Source of the DNA: JAAXGX01 sp965203565
GTDB taxonomy: Bacteria; Acidobacteriota; Vicinamibacteria; Vicinamibacterales; UBA8438
Direction of reading: 5' to 3'
Assembly: GCA_965203565.1 (NCBI GenBank)
Contig: OZ241896.1
Span: 868,001-932,000, forward strand
DNA length: 64,000 nucleotides
Position numbers and translations under genes: made by a program. Below are positions 10,066-18,529 of this stretch, piece after piece. The notes under the pieces are model-generated. The model had not been told where the DNA came from. It did no database searches and worked only from the letters and a program-made list of their open reading frames with translations. The first letter of the stretch is position 1; every line of letters begins with the position of its first letter.

Positions 10066-10723
10066 AGCGCCTGCGATGCCAGGCCGGACCGCTCCCGCAC
10101 GTAGTCATTTCCAATTCAGAAATGAGCCTGAAGGCGGGCGGTGATCCGCGCCTGTCAGGCGACCGAACCGACGGGTCGAAAAGGGGTTCGGCGCGGGCCG
10201 CGCTCCGGACGGCCCGACCAGGCGATTATCGCTCATCGTCGTGTGAGTGAGGTTGCCCCGATTCTGCGAACGGGTTGACGCTTTCGGGTTCAGCTCATGC
10301 CGTGGTTTTCGGTGGGAGCACCTCCATGATGCAAGCGCTGTGGACCTGTGGGAATCTCGCGGCCTCGGCGCCGGCTCGATCGCCAGCGGTCGCCCGCGAG
10401 ATTTCCAACGGACTGTGGGCGCCCCGTATCCCCGATCTTCCGGATGCATCCCGCTGCGGACCGGGCGTCCATAGGCCGGGCAGGTCCACAGCGCCCGGCG
10501 GCGATACGGGGCGCGGTGTGCGGCCAGGCGGCCGGCCGGCGGTCGCAACACCCGGTCTGCTGGCCCTGTCAGGCAGCCGGGTCGAGGGAGCGAAACAGCC
10601 GCTCGCGCGCGAGGTTGAGGGCGCGCGCGGCCTCGTTGTCGCTGCGGGCCGTGGCGACAGCGTCGAGTGGGTCGAAGGTGGTTCCGGGCTTGAGGCAGGC
10701 GGCGGCGGCGGGCAGCGACTTGG

Positions 10724-10881
10724 CAGCCCGTGGTGGAATCCCGCGTCGCACCGAGAGCGGCGAGGCGCCCGCCTGACAAGGCGTGAGGAGGGCGCATATT
10801 GGGCATACGCAACCGACGAACAACGCCGTCAGGCGGGATGCATCGCTGCTCGAATGCAGCGGAGACTTTCACCACGGGCTG
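10724..10881 (+). mobile_element. MITE-like repeat, copy 1
   Basis: This is a 158-bp element with inverted ends CAGCCCGTGGTG / CACCACGGGCTG. An internal inverted repeat pairs CCCGCCTGAC (10768-10777) with GTCAGGCGGG (10828-10837). It is inserted in the transposase gene. The flanks are TTGG on the left and TTGA on the right, consistent with a 3-4 bp target duplication. It codes for no protein of its own. Confidence 0.85.
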
Positions 10882-11486
10882 TTGAGCCTCTCGTAGGGGG
10901 TCATGACGTCCGCGGGGCGATAGCGCTTGCGGATCCGGCCCTGGGCATCGACCTGTTCGCGGGGGAAGAAGCAGGGGCGGTGGAAGTTGAGGTAGGGGGA
11001 GAGGACCTGCTGGGTGAAGGCGTTGACCTGCTCGGCGTAGCGGCTGGGGATGTGGCCGTGGCCGAGATGCTTCCGGAGCACGGAGCCGTTCTTTGCTCTC
11101 GACCAGCGCATTGTCGTTGAGGACCGGGAGCAGGCAGGCGGCGTGGATGCGCTCGACCGAGCCGATGCACTGGAACTGCGTGACTTCGTCCACCAGATTC
11201 AGATGGTGGAGGCCCTTGATGCCGTCCAAATCGCCCTGATGGACCGTATCGACCCGGACCCAGCCGGGCCGTCCGAACGGCTGCGGGCGGCGGCGTTCCC
11301 CAATCGCGACCTGCGCCGGGCGGGTCGGCTGAGGGATCGCCCCGCGGCGCCGGGCATAGGTCGTCGAGCGTCGCAGGTTGTACAGGTGGCTGATCAACGA
11401 CAATTATTTTGGCCGGTCGTCGAGTGGAAATGGCCACGTGAAAAGGGACCCCCCAGCTTCCGTCAACCGGTCAATCGATAGCTCAC

Positions 11487-11645
11487 CAGCCCGTGGTGGA
11501 AACCCCGCGTCGCACCGAGAGCGGCGAAGCGCCCGCCTGACAAGGCGTGAGGAGGGCGCATATTGGGCATACGCAACCGACGAACAACGCAGTCAGGCGG
11601 GATGCATCGCTGCTCGAATGCAGCGGGGTCTTTCACCACGGGCTG
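11487..11645 (+). mobile_element. MITE-like repeat, copy 2
   Basis: This 159-bp copy has the same inverted ends and internal palindrome as copy 1. It is flanked by the direct repeat TCAC (11483-11486 and 11646-11649). It lies inside the TG...CA element, 250 bp upstream of the HNH gene. The stretch 11650-11894 shows no gene; it has a TTGACA box at 11711-11716 and two GAGAGCCGTAC direct repeats. Confidence 0.85.
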
Positions 11646-11894
11646 TCACACCGCTGCGCACGAGCACGCTGCGGGTGGTGCGGGCCTTTCACTTTTTTCG
11701 CAGAAAGTACTTGACAGGATTTTTGTCGTCCCCTGCCGGATCTTTGGAACAGCCCTCAGCATGCCCCTCCGGCGGCCTCAGCCGCCTTCTGAGAGCCGTA
11801 CGCCCACCGGAAGGTCGAAAAGCATTGAACGGACCGGGAACGGCCGCCTGAGAGCCGTACAAGCGGCTGAAAAACAAGGGGTTATCATAGGCGC

Positions 11895-13127
11895 ATGCCC
11901 CTCGAAACCACACCGGTTCCGGCCCCGTTTTCGCCTTCCGTCCGCCCTGTCCTTCCTCCGACGGCGCGCACCGCTTCCATTCCGGACCAACCCGATGCCG
12001 ATCTCAACCGGTTGGCCGACCGGATCGCCGAACTCTCCGCCCGCATCCAGGCCGCCACCTATGCTCTGCTCGTCCTCATCCAGCAGTTCGACGAGCAGGG
12101 CGGCTGGCGGCCGGGCGGCTTCTCCTCCTGCGCCCACTGGCTGAGCTGGCGCACCGGCCTCGCCCCCGGCGCCGCCCGTGAGAAGGTGCGCGTCGCCCAC
12201 GCCCTGGCCAAGTTGCCGCTCATCGGCGCCGCGATGCTGGCGCACGACGCAGCGGCGGCGCAGGGGGCGGATCATCCGACGTACGTTCCCGCGGGAATGT
12301 CTTCGGTCGTCCGACCCACAGCAGCCGGCCGCGCTACGGCAATCCGCCAGCCGGGAAGCGACGACGCGGCAGGCATCGGCGACCCGCAGGGTGCGGCTGG
12401 CGACTCGGTTGACTCGGCGCCGACGGACATCGTATCGACCGGAGGAGAGCACGTTCCCGCGGGAACGCGCCGGCCGACGGGAGGCTCCGACGGGTCACAT
12501 CCCGACGCCGCTGCTCGCGTCGCGCATGGTCAGGCGGTGCTGGAGGACGCCGGCGGGCTGCGCGTCTCCGCGGAAACGGCGCGCCGGCTGGCGTGTGACG
12601 CCGGGCGGGTCGTCATGACCCACGGCGTGGCCGGGCAGGTGCTGGACGTCGGCCGGAAGACGCGCACGATCCCGCCGGCGCTCCGCCGTGCGCTCGCCGC
12701 GCGGGATCGGCGTTGCCGCTTCCCAGGTTGCACGGCCCGGCGGTGCGATGCGCATCACGTCCGGCACTGGGCGCACGGCGGCGCGACCCGGCTCGACAAC
12801 CTGGTGCAGCTCTGCCGGCGGCATCACCGGGCCGTGCATGAAGGCGGATTGCGGGTGATGCTCGACGACGCAGGCGCGGTCCGCTTCACGCGGGCGGACG
12901 GCCGGCCGCTGCCGGAGGTTCCGGAACCACCGCGCTGGACGGGGGCGGCGCTGGCGCCGGTGGACGCGCGGCTGGCGGCGGCGGGGATCGCGATCGGGCC
13001 AGGTGCGGCGATGCCGGCGTGGACCGGGGAGCGGCTGGATCTCGGCTGGGCGATGCGCGTGCTGTGGCGTCCGCGCGCGAGTCCGGCCGGGGCCGCGTCG
13101 GACGGGCCGCCGCCTCCGCCGGCGTGA
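11895..13127 (+). CDS. DUF222/HNH endonuclease domain protein carried by a mobile element
   Basis: This 410-residue protein starts with a DUF222-type helical domain (residues ~28-115: LADRIAELSARIQAATYALL, GWRPGGFSSCAHWLSWRTGL, AAREKVRVAHALAKLPLIG). It ends with an HNH nuclease domain (residues ~262-320: CRFPGCTARRCDAHHVRHW, then LDNLVQLCRRHHRAVHEGG), giving the C-x4-C, His-His, Asn and His-His pattern of HNH enzymes. The part that normally joins the two domains is missing. Residues ~116-205 are instead low-complexity, and their DNA carries two palindromes of the form GTTCCCGCGGGAA (near 12288 and 12450), as if a small repeat had replaced coding sequence. Related 13E12/DUF222 proteins are common mobile genes of unclear role. 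No good ribosome site precedes the ATG. Whether it is active is unknown. Confidence 0.8.
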   Translation: MPLETTPVPAPFSPSVRPVLPPTARTASIPDQPDADLNRLADRIAELSARIQAATYALLVLIQQFDEQGGWRPGGFSSCAHWLSWRTGLAPGAAREKVRVAHALAKLPLIGAAMLAHDAAAAQGADHPTYVPAGMSSVVRPTAAGRATAIRQPGSDDAAGIGDPQGAAGDSVDSAPTDIVSTGGEHVPAGTRRPTGGSDGSHPDAAARVAHGQAVLEDAGGLRVSAETARRLACDAGRVVMTHGVAGQVLDVGRKTRTIPPALRRALAARDRRCRFPGCTARRCDAHHVRHWAHGGATRLDNLVQLCRRHHRAVHEGGLRVMLDDAGAVRFTRADGRPLPEVPEPPRWTGAALAPVDARLAAAGIAIGPGAAMPAWTGERLDLGWAMRVLWRPRASPAGAASDGPPPPPA

Positions 13128-13839
13128 CGCAGTGGTGGGACCGGCGCTGCTCGTCCGCGCGCGGAGGGACCGACGTTTCCGCCGCCGCCGCCCGTGCCCC
13201 GCGGGCGCGCCCCCGGCCCGCTGCTGCCCCGAACTCGCCGCTGGCCGCCCTCGTGACCCCCGGACGGTGTCCGCGAGCCGAGCAGCCGATCTCAATCCAT
13301 GGTGAGCTGAACCGGCCAGAATAATTGTCGCCAAGCGGCCAAAGTAGTTGACGCTGAACAGGTGGCCGTTGGAGATCCGGGCCAGGCGCTCGAAGCGGCC
13401 GTCGCCGAACAGGCGCCAGGCGCGCGCACAAAGGGCGCGCGTGGCCGGGCCGGACAGCGTGCCGTGCAGCGCGTCCGTCTCGGCCAGCAACCCGATGTCG
13501 GCGCGGGTGTAGCGGCGGGCGAACGGCCGGCGCGGAGCGCCGCGCCGGTCGGTGACCGCGCCGGTGGTCCGGTGTTGGCGCAGCAGGCGGGTGACCTGCG
13601 CCCGTGACAGACCGGTCGCCCGGCTCAGAAAGCGGCGCAGCAGGCCCTTGTCGGGCTTCCCGCACAGGGCGTAGTCGAACCGTTGCACGGTCGTGGCCAC
13701 CAACGCGCAGGCGTCGGCGCGGCGGTGCGGTTGCAGGGCGATCCCCGCGCTTCCGGCCAGGAACTCCCGAACCTGATCCAGGGTCTGCAGGCGGTGCGTG
13801 TCGAGTCTCACGATCATCCTCCGATGATCCGCGACTCGG

Positions 13840-13997
13840 CAGCCCGTGGTGGAATCCCGCGTCGCACCGAGAGCGGCGAGGCGCCCGCCTGACAAGGCGT
13901 GAGGAGGGCGCATATTGGGCATACGCAACCGACGAACAACGCCGTCAGGCGGGATGCATCGCTGCTCGAATGCAGCGGAGACTTTCACCACGGGCTG
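13840..13997 (+). mobile_element. MITE-like repeat, copy 3
   Basis: This 158-bp copy is nearly identical to copy 1. It is flanked by the direct repeat TCGG (13836-13839 and 13998-14001). It lies between the transposase start codon and the right terminal repeats of the insertion sequence. Confidence 0.85.
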
Positions 13998-14171
13998 TCG
14001 GCCCCCCCTTCAGGCTCATCTGTCGTTGGAAACAACCTCCCGTTCAGGCTCATTTGTCGTTGGAAGAGACTCACGTTTGACCAGCCGATGGCCGCCTACT
14101 AGAATGAAGCGTTTGTGCGCGCCGTCCGCGCGCACGCACAGGAGGCGCCACTTTTTCCGGAGGCGGCAGGC

Positions 14172-15170
14172 ATGTCGATCAGGGTCGGGATCAACGGGTT
14201 CGGCCGCATCGGACGCAACGTGCTGCGGGCGGCGCTCGACGACGACGCGCTCGAGTTCGCGGCGGTGAACGACGTCGCCAGCCCGGAGACGCTCGCCCAC
14301 CTGCTGAAGTACGACTCGGTGCTCGGCAACCTGCCCGACGACGTCTCGGTGGACGGCGACGCGATCCGGGTCGGCCGGCGCTCGTTCAAGGTGCTGCGCC
14401 AGCGCGACCCGGCCGCCCTGCCGTGGGGCGACCTCGGCGTGGAGGTCGTGGTCGAATCGACGGGACTGTTCACCAGGCGGGACGCCGCCGCCGGGCATCT
14501 GGCGGCGGGCGCCCGGAAGGTCGTCGTCACCGCGCCGGCGAAAGACCCGGACCTGACCGTGGTGCTCGGCGTCAACGACGACGCCTACGACCCCGCGGCG
14601 CATCGGATCGTCTCGAACGCGTCGTGCACCACGAACTGTCTCGCCCCGGTCGCCAAGGTGCTGCACGACGCCTTCGGGCTCCGCCGCGGGTGGATGACGA
14701 CGGTGCACGCCTACACGAACGACCAGCGGCTGCTCGACCTCCCGCACAGCGATCTGCGGCGCGCGCGCGCCGCCGCCGTGTCGATGATCCCGACCACCAC
14801 CGGCGCCGCGGCGGCCGTCGGCGAGGTGCTGCCGGAGCTCAGGGGCAAGCTCGACGGGATCGCGATGCGCGTCCCGACCCCCAACGTGTCGGTGGTCGAC
14901 CTCGTCGCCCAGATCGAGCGTCCCGCGGCCGCGGAGGCGGTGAATCAGGCGTTCGCCGCCGCCGAGGCCGGGCGGATGAAGGGGATCCTCCACCTGTCGC
15001 ACGACCCGCTGGTCTCCATCGACTTCCGCGGCGACCCCCATTCGTCGATCGTGGACGCCGCGTACACGCGGGTGATGGACGGCGACTTCGTCAAGGTCCT
15101 CTCCTGGTACGACAACGAGTGGGGATACTCGTCCCGGTGCGTCGATCTCGTGAAGATCCTCGGAGCTTGA
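14172..15170 (+). CDS. gap: Glyceraldehyde-3-phosphate dehydrogenase, type I
   Basis: This 332-residue enzyme oxidises glyceraldehyde-3-phosphate to 1,3-bisphosphoglycerate with NAD(P)+ in glycolysis, in the cytoplasm. The N-terminal Rossmann motif is VGINGFGRIGRNVLRA and the catalytic cysteine lies in SNASCTTNCLAP. The C-terminal WYDNEWGYSSR is typical of the family, and the length is normal. The start at 14172 follows a GGAGG site at about 14159; an upstream in-frame start would add 19 residues before the conserved MSIRVGINGFG. It is the first gene of a gap-pgk-tpiA-secG run. Confidence 0.97.
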   Translation: MSIRVGINGFGRIGRNVLRAALDDDALEFAAVNDVASPETLAHLLKYDSVLGNLPDDVSVDGDAIRVGRRSFKVLRQRDPAALPWGDLGVEVVVESTGLFTRRDAAAGHLAAGARKVVVTAPAKDPDLTVVLGVNDDAYDPAAHRIVSNASCTTNCLAPVAKVLHDAFGLRRGWMTTVHAYTNDQRLLDLPHSDLRRARAAAVSMIPTTTGAAAAVGEVLPELRGKLDGIAMRVPTPNVSVVDLVAQIERPAAAEAVNQAFAAAEAGRMKGILHLSHDPLVSIDFRGDPHSSIVDAAYTRVMDGDFVKVLSWYDNEWGYSSRCVDLVKILGA

Positions 15171-15181
15171 CGGCCCGTGGC

Positions 15182-16375
15182 GTGTCCAGGCAGTCGATCC
15201 GCGATCTCGACCTGACGGGCAAGCGCGTCCTGATCCGCGTCGACTTCAACGTCCCGATCGCGGACGGCAAGGTCGGCGACGACACGCGGATGCGATCGGC
15301 GCTGCCCACGCTCCGGTACGCGCTCGGCCGCGGCGCGACGCTCGTGCTCGCATCGCACCTCGGCCGTCCGCAGGGACGGCCGCAGGCCGCTCTCAGTCTG
15401 CGGCCGGTGGCGGACCATCTGTCGGCGCTGCTGGACAGGCCGGTCCGCTTCGCCGCCGACTGCGTGGGCGAGCCGGCGCGCCGCGCCGTCGCCGCGGCCG
15501 GGCCGGGCGGCGTGGCGCTGCTGGAGAACCTGCGGTTCCACGCCGAAGAAGAACGGAACGACCCGGCGTTCGCGGCGGCCCTCGCGGCGCTCGCGGACGT
15601 GTACGTGAACGACGCGTTCGGCGCCGCGCACCGCGCCCACGCCTCGACCGCCGGCGTGGTCGCCCACGTCCGGGACGCCGGGACCGGACTGCTGATGGAC
15701 GCCGAGCTGGAGCATCTCGGGTCGCTGCTCGCCGATCCCGCCCGGCCGTTCGTCGCGATCCTCGGGGGCGCGAAGGTGTCCGGGAAGCTCGACGTCATCG
15801 AGAACCTGATCGAGCGCGTCGACGCGCTGCTCGTCGGCGGCGCGATGGCGTACACGTTCCTCCGCCGACGCGGCCTGCCGACCGGAGGTTCGCTGGTCGA
15901 GCCCGAACTGCTCGACGCGACGCGGCGGGTCGAGGAAGGGGCGCAGGCCCGCGGCGTGGATCTGCAACTGCCGTCCGACCACGTCGTGGCGGACCGGATC
16001 GAGGCCGGCTCGCCTTGCGAGACGCTGGCCGTGACGGACGCCGCGATCGGCGGCCGGGCGGGCGTGGACGTCGGACCGCGCACGCGCGCCGACTACGCCG
16101 CCGCTGTCGCGCGGGCGCGCACGGTGGTGTGGAACGGTCCGATGGGGGTGTTCGAGATCGATGCGTTCGCGGCGGGGACGATGGCCGTCGCGCGCGCGGT
16201 CGCCGAAACGCCGGCGCGGACCGTCGTCGGCGGCGGCGACTCGATCGCCGCCGTCGCCAGGGCCGGCGTGCGGGACCGCATCACGCACGTGTCGACCGGC
16301 GGGGGCGCGGCGCTGGAGCTGCTCGGCGGGCGGACGCTCCCGGGCGTCGCCGCCCTGCCCGCCCGACGTCGCTGA
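15182..16375 (+). CDS. pgk: Phosphoglycerate kinase
   Basis: This 397-residue enzyme transfers phosphate from 1,3-bisphosphoglycerate to ADP. The signature RVDFNVPIADGKVGDDTR lies near the N-terminus; ENLRFHAEEERND, LGGAKVSGKLDVI and the nucleotide-binding GGGDSIAAV follow in the expected order. The start is probably the GTG at 15182, which gives VSRQSIRDLDLTGKRVL and leaves 11 nt after gap. A far longer upstream extension of this frame overlaps gap and is rejected. Confidence 0.96.
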   Translation: MSRQSIRDLDLTGKRVLIRVDFNVPIADGKVGDDTRMRSALPTLRYALGRGATLVLASHLGRPQGRPQAALSLRPVADHLSALLDRPVRFAADCVGEPARRAVAAAGPGGVALLENLRFHAEEERNDPAFAAALAALADVYVNDAFGAAHRAHASTAGVVAHVRDAGTGLLMDAELEHLGSLLADPARPFVAILGGAKVSGKLDVIENLIERVDALLVGGAMAYTFLRRRGLPTGGSLVEPELLDATRRVEEGAQARGVDLQLPSDHVVADRIEAGSPCETLAVTDAAIGGRAGVDVGPRTRADYAAAVARARTVVWNGPMGVFEIDAFAAGTMAVARAVAETPARTVVGGGDSIAAVARAGVRDRITHVSTGGGAALELLGGRTLPGVAALPARRR

Positions 16376-16399
16376 CGCCGCCGCGCGGAGGGAAACGGC

Positions 16400-17167
16400 A
16401 TGAGGACGCCTTTCGTCGCCGCCAACTGGAAGATGCACAAGACGGTGCGCGAGGCGCTGGTCTGGGCCGAGACGTTCCGCCGGCGCATCGAAGCCGTGCG
16501 CGGCGTGGAGATCGTGGCGGCGCCGCCGTTCACGGCGCTGCACGCGGTGGCGGCGGCGCTCCGGGGCAGCGCAGTCGGCGTGGCCGGCCAGGACCTGCAT
16601 ACCGAGCCCGAGGGCGCCTTCACCGGCGCAGTGAGCGGCGGCATGCTGAAGGAGGCCGGGGCCGACTACGTGATCGTCGGGCACTCGGAGCGCCGGCGGC
16701 TCTTCGGCGAAACGGATGCGGCCGTCAACGCGAAAGTGCGCGCCGCGATCGGCGCACGGCTCGTCCCGATCCTGTGCGTCGGGGAAACGCTGGCCGAGCG
16801 CGACGCGGGGAGGACGTTCGAGGTGCTGGACCGGCAGATCGGCGCCGGCCTGGCGAACCTGTCCGCGGCGGAGGCCGAAACGCTCGTGGTGGCGTACGAG
16901 CCGGTCTGGGCGATCGGCTCCGGCCGCAACGCCGCGCCCGGCCAGGCGCAGGCGGCGCACGCGCACGTCCGGCGACGCCTGGCCGGGACGCTCGGGGAGG
17001 CGAGCGCCGCCGCGCGGCGGATCATCTACGGCGGCAGCGTCAAGCCCGCCAACGCCGGAGCGCTCTCGGCGCAAGCGGACGTGGACGGCGCCCTGGTCGG
17101 CGGCGCGGGCCTCGACGCCGGCGGCTTCGCCGAAATCGTGGCGAGCAGCCGCGCCGCAGCGGTATAA
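16400..17167 (+). CDS. tpiA: Triosephosphate isomerase
   Basis: This 255-residue TIM-barrel enzyme interconverts dihydroxyacetone phosphate and glyceraldehyde-3-phosphate. Catalytic Lys is in ANWKMHK, His in VIVGHSERR and Glu in AYEPVWAIGSG; the phosphate loop is IYGGSVKP and GGAGLDA follows. It lies 24 nt after pgk with a GGAGG-like site (GGAGGGAAACGGC) before the ATG. It completes the lower-glycolysis operon. Confidence 0.97.
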   Translation: MRTPFVAANWKMHKTVREALVWAETFRRRIEAVRGVEIVAAPPFTALHAVAAALRGSAVGVAGQDLHTEPEGAFTGAVSGGMLKEAGADYVIVGHSERRRLFGETDAAVNAKVRAAIGARLVPILCVGETLAERDAGRTFEVLDRQIGAGLANLSAAEAETLVVAYEPVWAIGSGRNAAPGQAQAAHAHVRRRLAGTLGEASAAARRIIYGGSVKPANAGALSAQADVDGALVGGAGLDAGGFAEIVASSRAAAV

Positions 17168-17176
17168 TCGTCAGCC

Positions 17177-17536
17177 ATGTTGAGCATCGTCCTGTCGGCG
17201 CTGTACGTGCTGGCCTGCCTGCTGCTGGTGGTGGTGGTCCTGCTGCAGCAGGGCAAGGGCGGGGACATCGCCGCCGCCTTCGGCGGCAGCGGCAGCCAGG
17301 CGGCGTTCGGAGCCCGCGCCGGCGCGACGGTGCTGACGCGCGCCACCACCGTGCTCGGCGCCGTCTTCATGGTCGGCGCGATGGTGCTCGCCATCATGGG
17401 CCAGCGCGGTCCGGCGTCGCTCCTCAGCGGCGTCGAGGGGGCCGACCCGCCGGCCGGCGCGGCGGAGACCGCGCCGGCGGAGACGGCTCCCGCGGACGCG
17501 GCGCCGGCCGGGGAACCGTCGGAAGCGCCCCGGTAG
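17177..17536 (+). CDS. secG: Preprotein translocase subunit SecG
   Basis: This small membrane subunit of the SecYEG translocon has 119 residues. It has two membrane segments (residues ~2-22 and ~55-75) separated by the conserved GKGGDIAAAFGGSGSQAAFG loop. The C-terminal tail is Ala/Pro/Glu-rich and variable, as usual. It begins 9 nt after tpiA; the tpiA-secG order is common in many phyla. Confidence 0.93.
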   Translation: MLSIVLSALYVLACLLLVVVVLLQQGKGGDIAAAFGGSGSQAAFGARAGATVLTRATTVLGAVFMVGAMVLAIMGQRGPASLLSGVEGADPPAGAAETAPAETAPADAAPAGEPSEAPR

Positions 17537-17557
17537 GCGTCGTCCCCCAACCGGCCA

Positions 17558-17644
17558 GCGGAAGTGGCGGAACCGGCAGACGCGCCAGCTTGAGGGGCTG
17601 GTGGTGGCGACACCGTGGGGGTTCGAATCCCCCCTTCCGCACCA
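17558..17644 (+). tRNA. tRNA-Leu (GAG)
   Basis: The acceptor arms GCGGAAG and CTTCCGC pair fully. The anticodon arm is CCAGC-TTGAGGG-GCTGG, giving anticodon GAG. A long variable arm and a T-arm with GTTCGAATCC are present, as in class II tRNA-Leu. The 3' CCA is encoded (17642-17644). Confidence 0.97.
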
Positions 17645-17679
17645 ATCTCGCCGAGGCGGCTAAACCCATACCCTGACCG

Positions 17680-18375
17680 TCAGTCTTCTTTCCAGGGGTT
17701 GTTCGCGAAGATCGCCAGCTCCGGCCAGAGCGCGCGCGGGGGCATCCGGAGCGCCGCCATGATCGTCTCCGCGACGTCGGCGGCGTACAGCTTGTTCGGG
17801 TTGTTGCGCCCGGTCCGCCCCATCCAGTCGGTCTGCACCTCGGACGGGCAGACGCAGGTGACGTGCACCCCGTGCGGACGCAGCTCGGCCTGCCAGCACT
17901 GGCTCAGGCCGCGCACCGCCCACTTGCTCGCGGCGTAGACCGTGCCCCCCTTCGCCCCCTTCATGCCGGACGTGGACGCGACGTTGAAGACGTAGCCGCG
18001 CTGCTGCGCCCTGAGCAGCGGCGCGACGCGGTTCGTCAGATCGACGAGACCGAACACGTTGACGTCGAACAGCGCCCGCATCCGATCCACGTCGACGCCG
18101 CCGACCTCCGCGAGGTAGCCGACGCCGGCGTTGTTGACCAGCACGTCGATGCCGCCCATCCGCTCGACGCACGCCTCGACCGTGCGCCGGTTGTCGTCGG
18201 CGCGCGCCACGTCCGCGCGCAGGCCGTAGGCGCCGGTTTCGGCCGCCGTCTTCGCGATGCGCGCCTCGTCGCGCCCGGTGAAGACGACGTCATGCCCCTC
18301 CCGGCGCGCGAGGGCGACGAGCGCAGCGCCGATCCCCTGGCTGCCGCCGGTGACGAGAAAGCGTTGCCTGTCCAT
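17680..18375 (-). CDS. Short-chain dehydrogenase/reductase
   Basis: This 231-residue classical SDR has the NAD(P)-binding motif TGGSQGIGAAL at the N-terminus, the structural NNAG motif (LVNNAGVGYLAEV), the catalytic serine in FNVASTSGMKG and YxxxK in YAASKWAVRG. The PSEVQT loop follows. The ATG at 18375 is preceded by GAGGAG; a longer N-terminal reading adds 36 unrelated residues. The substrate cannot be told from sequence. It is transcribed away from the UbiA-like gene. Confidence 0.9.
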   Translation of the reverse strand: MDRQRFLVTGGSQGIGAALVALARREGHDVVFTGRDEARIAKTAAETGAYGLRADVARADDNRRTVEACVERMGGIDVLVNNAGVGYLAEVGGVDVDRMRALFDVNVFGLVDLTNRVAPLLRAQQRGYVFNVASTSGMKGAKGGTVYAASKWAVRGLSQCWQAELRPHGVHVTCVCPSEVQTDWMGRTGRNNPNKLYAADVAETIMAALRMPPRALWPELAIFANNPWKED

Positions 18376-18455
18376 GGTGATGGCTCCTCGGGTTGCGCGG
18401 CGGACGGCCGGCCGGAGAAAGGCGTCGCCCGCCGCGTCCGGAGCCACAGTATAAA

Positions 18456-18481
18456 GGTGGAGCCCCCCGCGGGGCTCCACC
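18456..18481. other. Perfect hairpin between divergent genes
   Basis: GGTGGAGCCCC and its complement form an 11-bp stem with a 4-base loop, between the divergent SDR gene and the UbiA-like gene. On the minus strand it is followed by TTTAT, so it resembles a weak terminator. No minus-strand gene ends here, so it may instead be a regulatory or leader structure. Confidence 0.5.
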
Positions 18482-18529
18482 ACCGGACTGCTTGGCCCCG
18501 GCAGGCCGCTTGACGTTACGATCAGCGTG

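Larger units (their letters stand above)
11391..13360 (+). mobile_element. 1,970-bp TG...CA element with 6-bp target duplication and HNH endonuclease cargo
   Basis: The element starts TGATCAACGACAATTATTTTG and ends with the inverse of TGTTCAGCGTCAACTACTTTG. It is flanked on both sides by GGTGGC (11385-11390 and 13361-13366). Excising it with one copy of the flank restores the transposase reading frame. Ends carry repeated (A/C)AATTATT-(T/C)-TGGCC and CAACTACTTTGGCC motifs. TG/CA ends, multiple end repeats and a short target duplication are known of IS21-type elements, but no istA or istB gene is present. Contents are a MITE copy (11487-11645) and a DUF222-HNH gene (11895-13127). It may be a non-autonomous derivative (inference). 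Confidence 0.75.
10569..13817 (-). pseudogene. Transposase/integrase (DDE, rve-type core), broken into three pieces
   Basis: The N-terminal piece reads from the ATG at 13817 down to 13361. It starts MIVRLDTHRLQTLDQVREFL and has a helix-turn-helix region (FLSRATGLSRAQVTRLLRQH). The central piece at about 11390-10882 holds the integrase core (WVRVDTVHQGDLDG, then LVDEVTQFQ). The C-terminal piece at about 10722-10569 ends ARERLFRSLDPAA. Three lesions are visible. A TG...CA element sits at 11391-13360. A one-base insertion near 11090 shifts the frame after LNDNALVES; the next frame continues KNGSVLRKHLGHGHI. A MITE copy at 10724-10881 separates TPYERL from KSLPAAAACLKPGTTF. Removing the insertions restores the joins NGHLYNL and YERLKSLP. 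The gene is inactive in this copy. The exact IS family is not assigned. Confidence 0.85.
10109..14065 (-). mobile_element. Degraded DDE-transposase insertion sequence with nested insertions
   Basis: The outer ends carry related inverted repeats: TTCCAA-n-AAATGAGCCTGAA at 10109-10132, and its inverse TTCAGGCTCATTTG...TTGGAA at 14043-14065, with a second copy of the right end at 14009-14032. Between them lies one transposase gene on the minus strand, in pieces. Subtracting the 1,970-bp TG...CA insertion and the MITE copies leaves roughly 1.7 kb, a normal insertion-sequence size. A solitary end of the same element lies at 53328-53350. The stretch 10133-10568 has no gene I can support; it is non-coding IS sequence with partial inverted repeats (GGAATCTCGCG / CGCGAGATTTCC). 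Confidence 0.65.

Noticed and set aside
14423..15181. Upstream extension of phosphoglycerate kinase overlapping gap
   Set aside because: Shadow of gap; conserved PGK sequence starts after the GTG at 15182.
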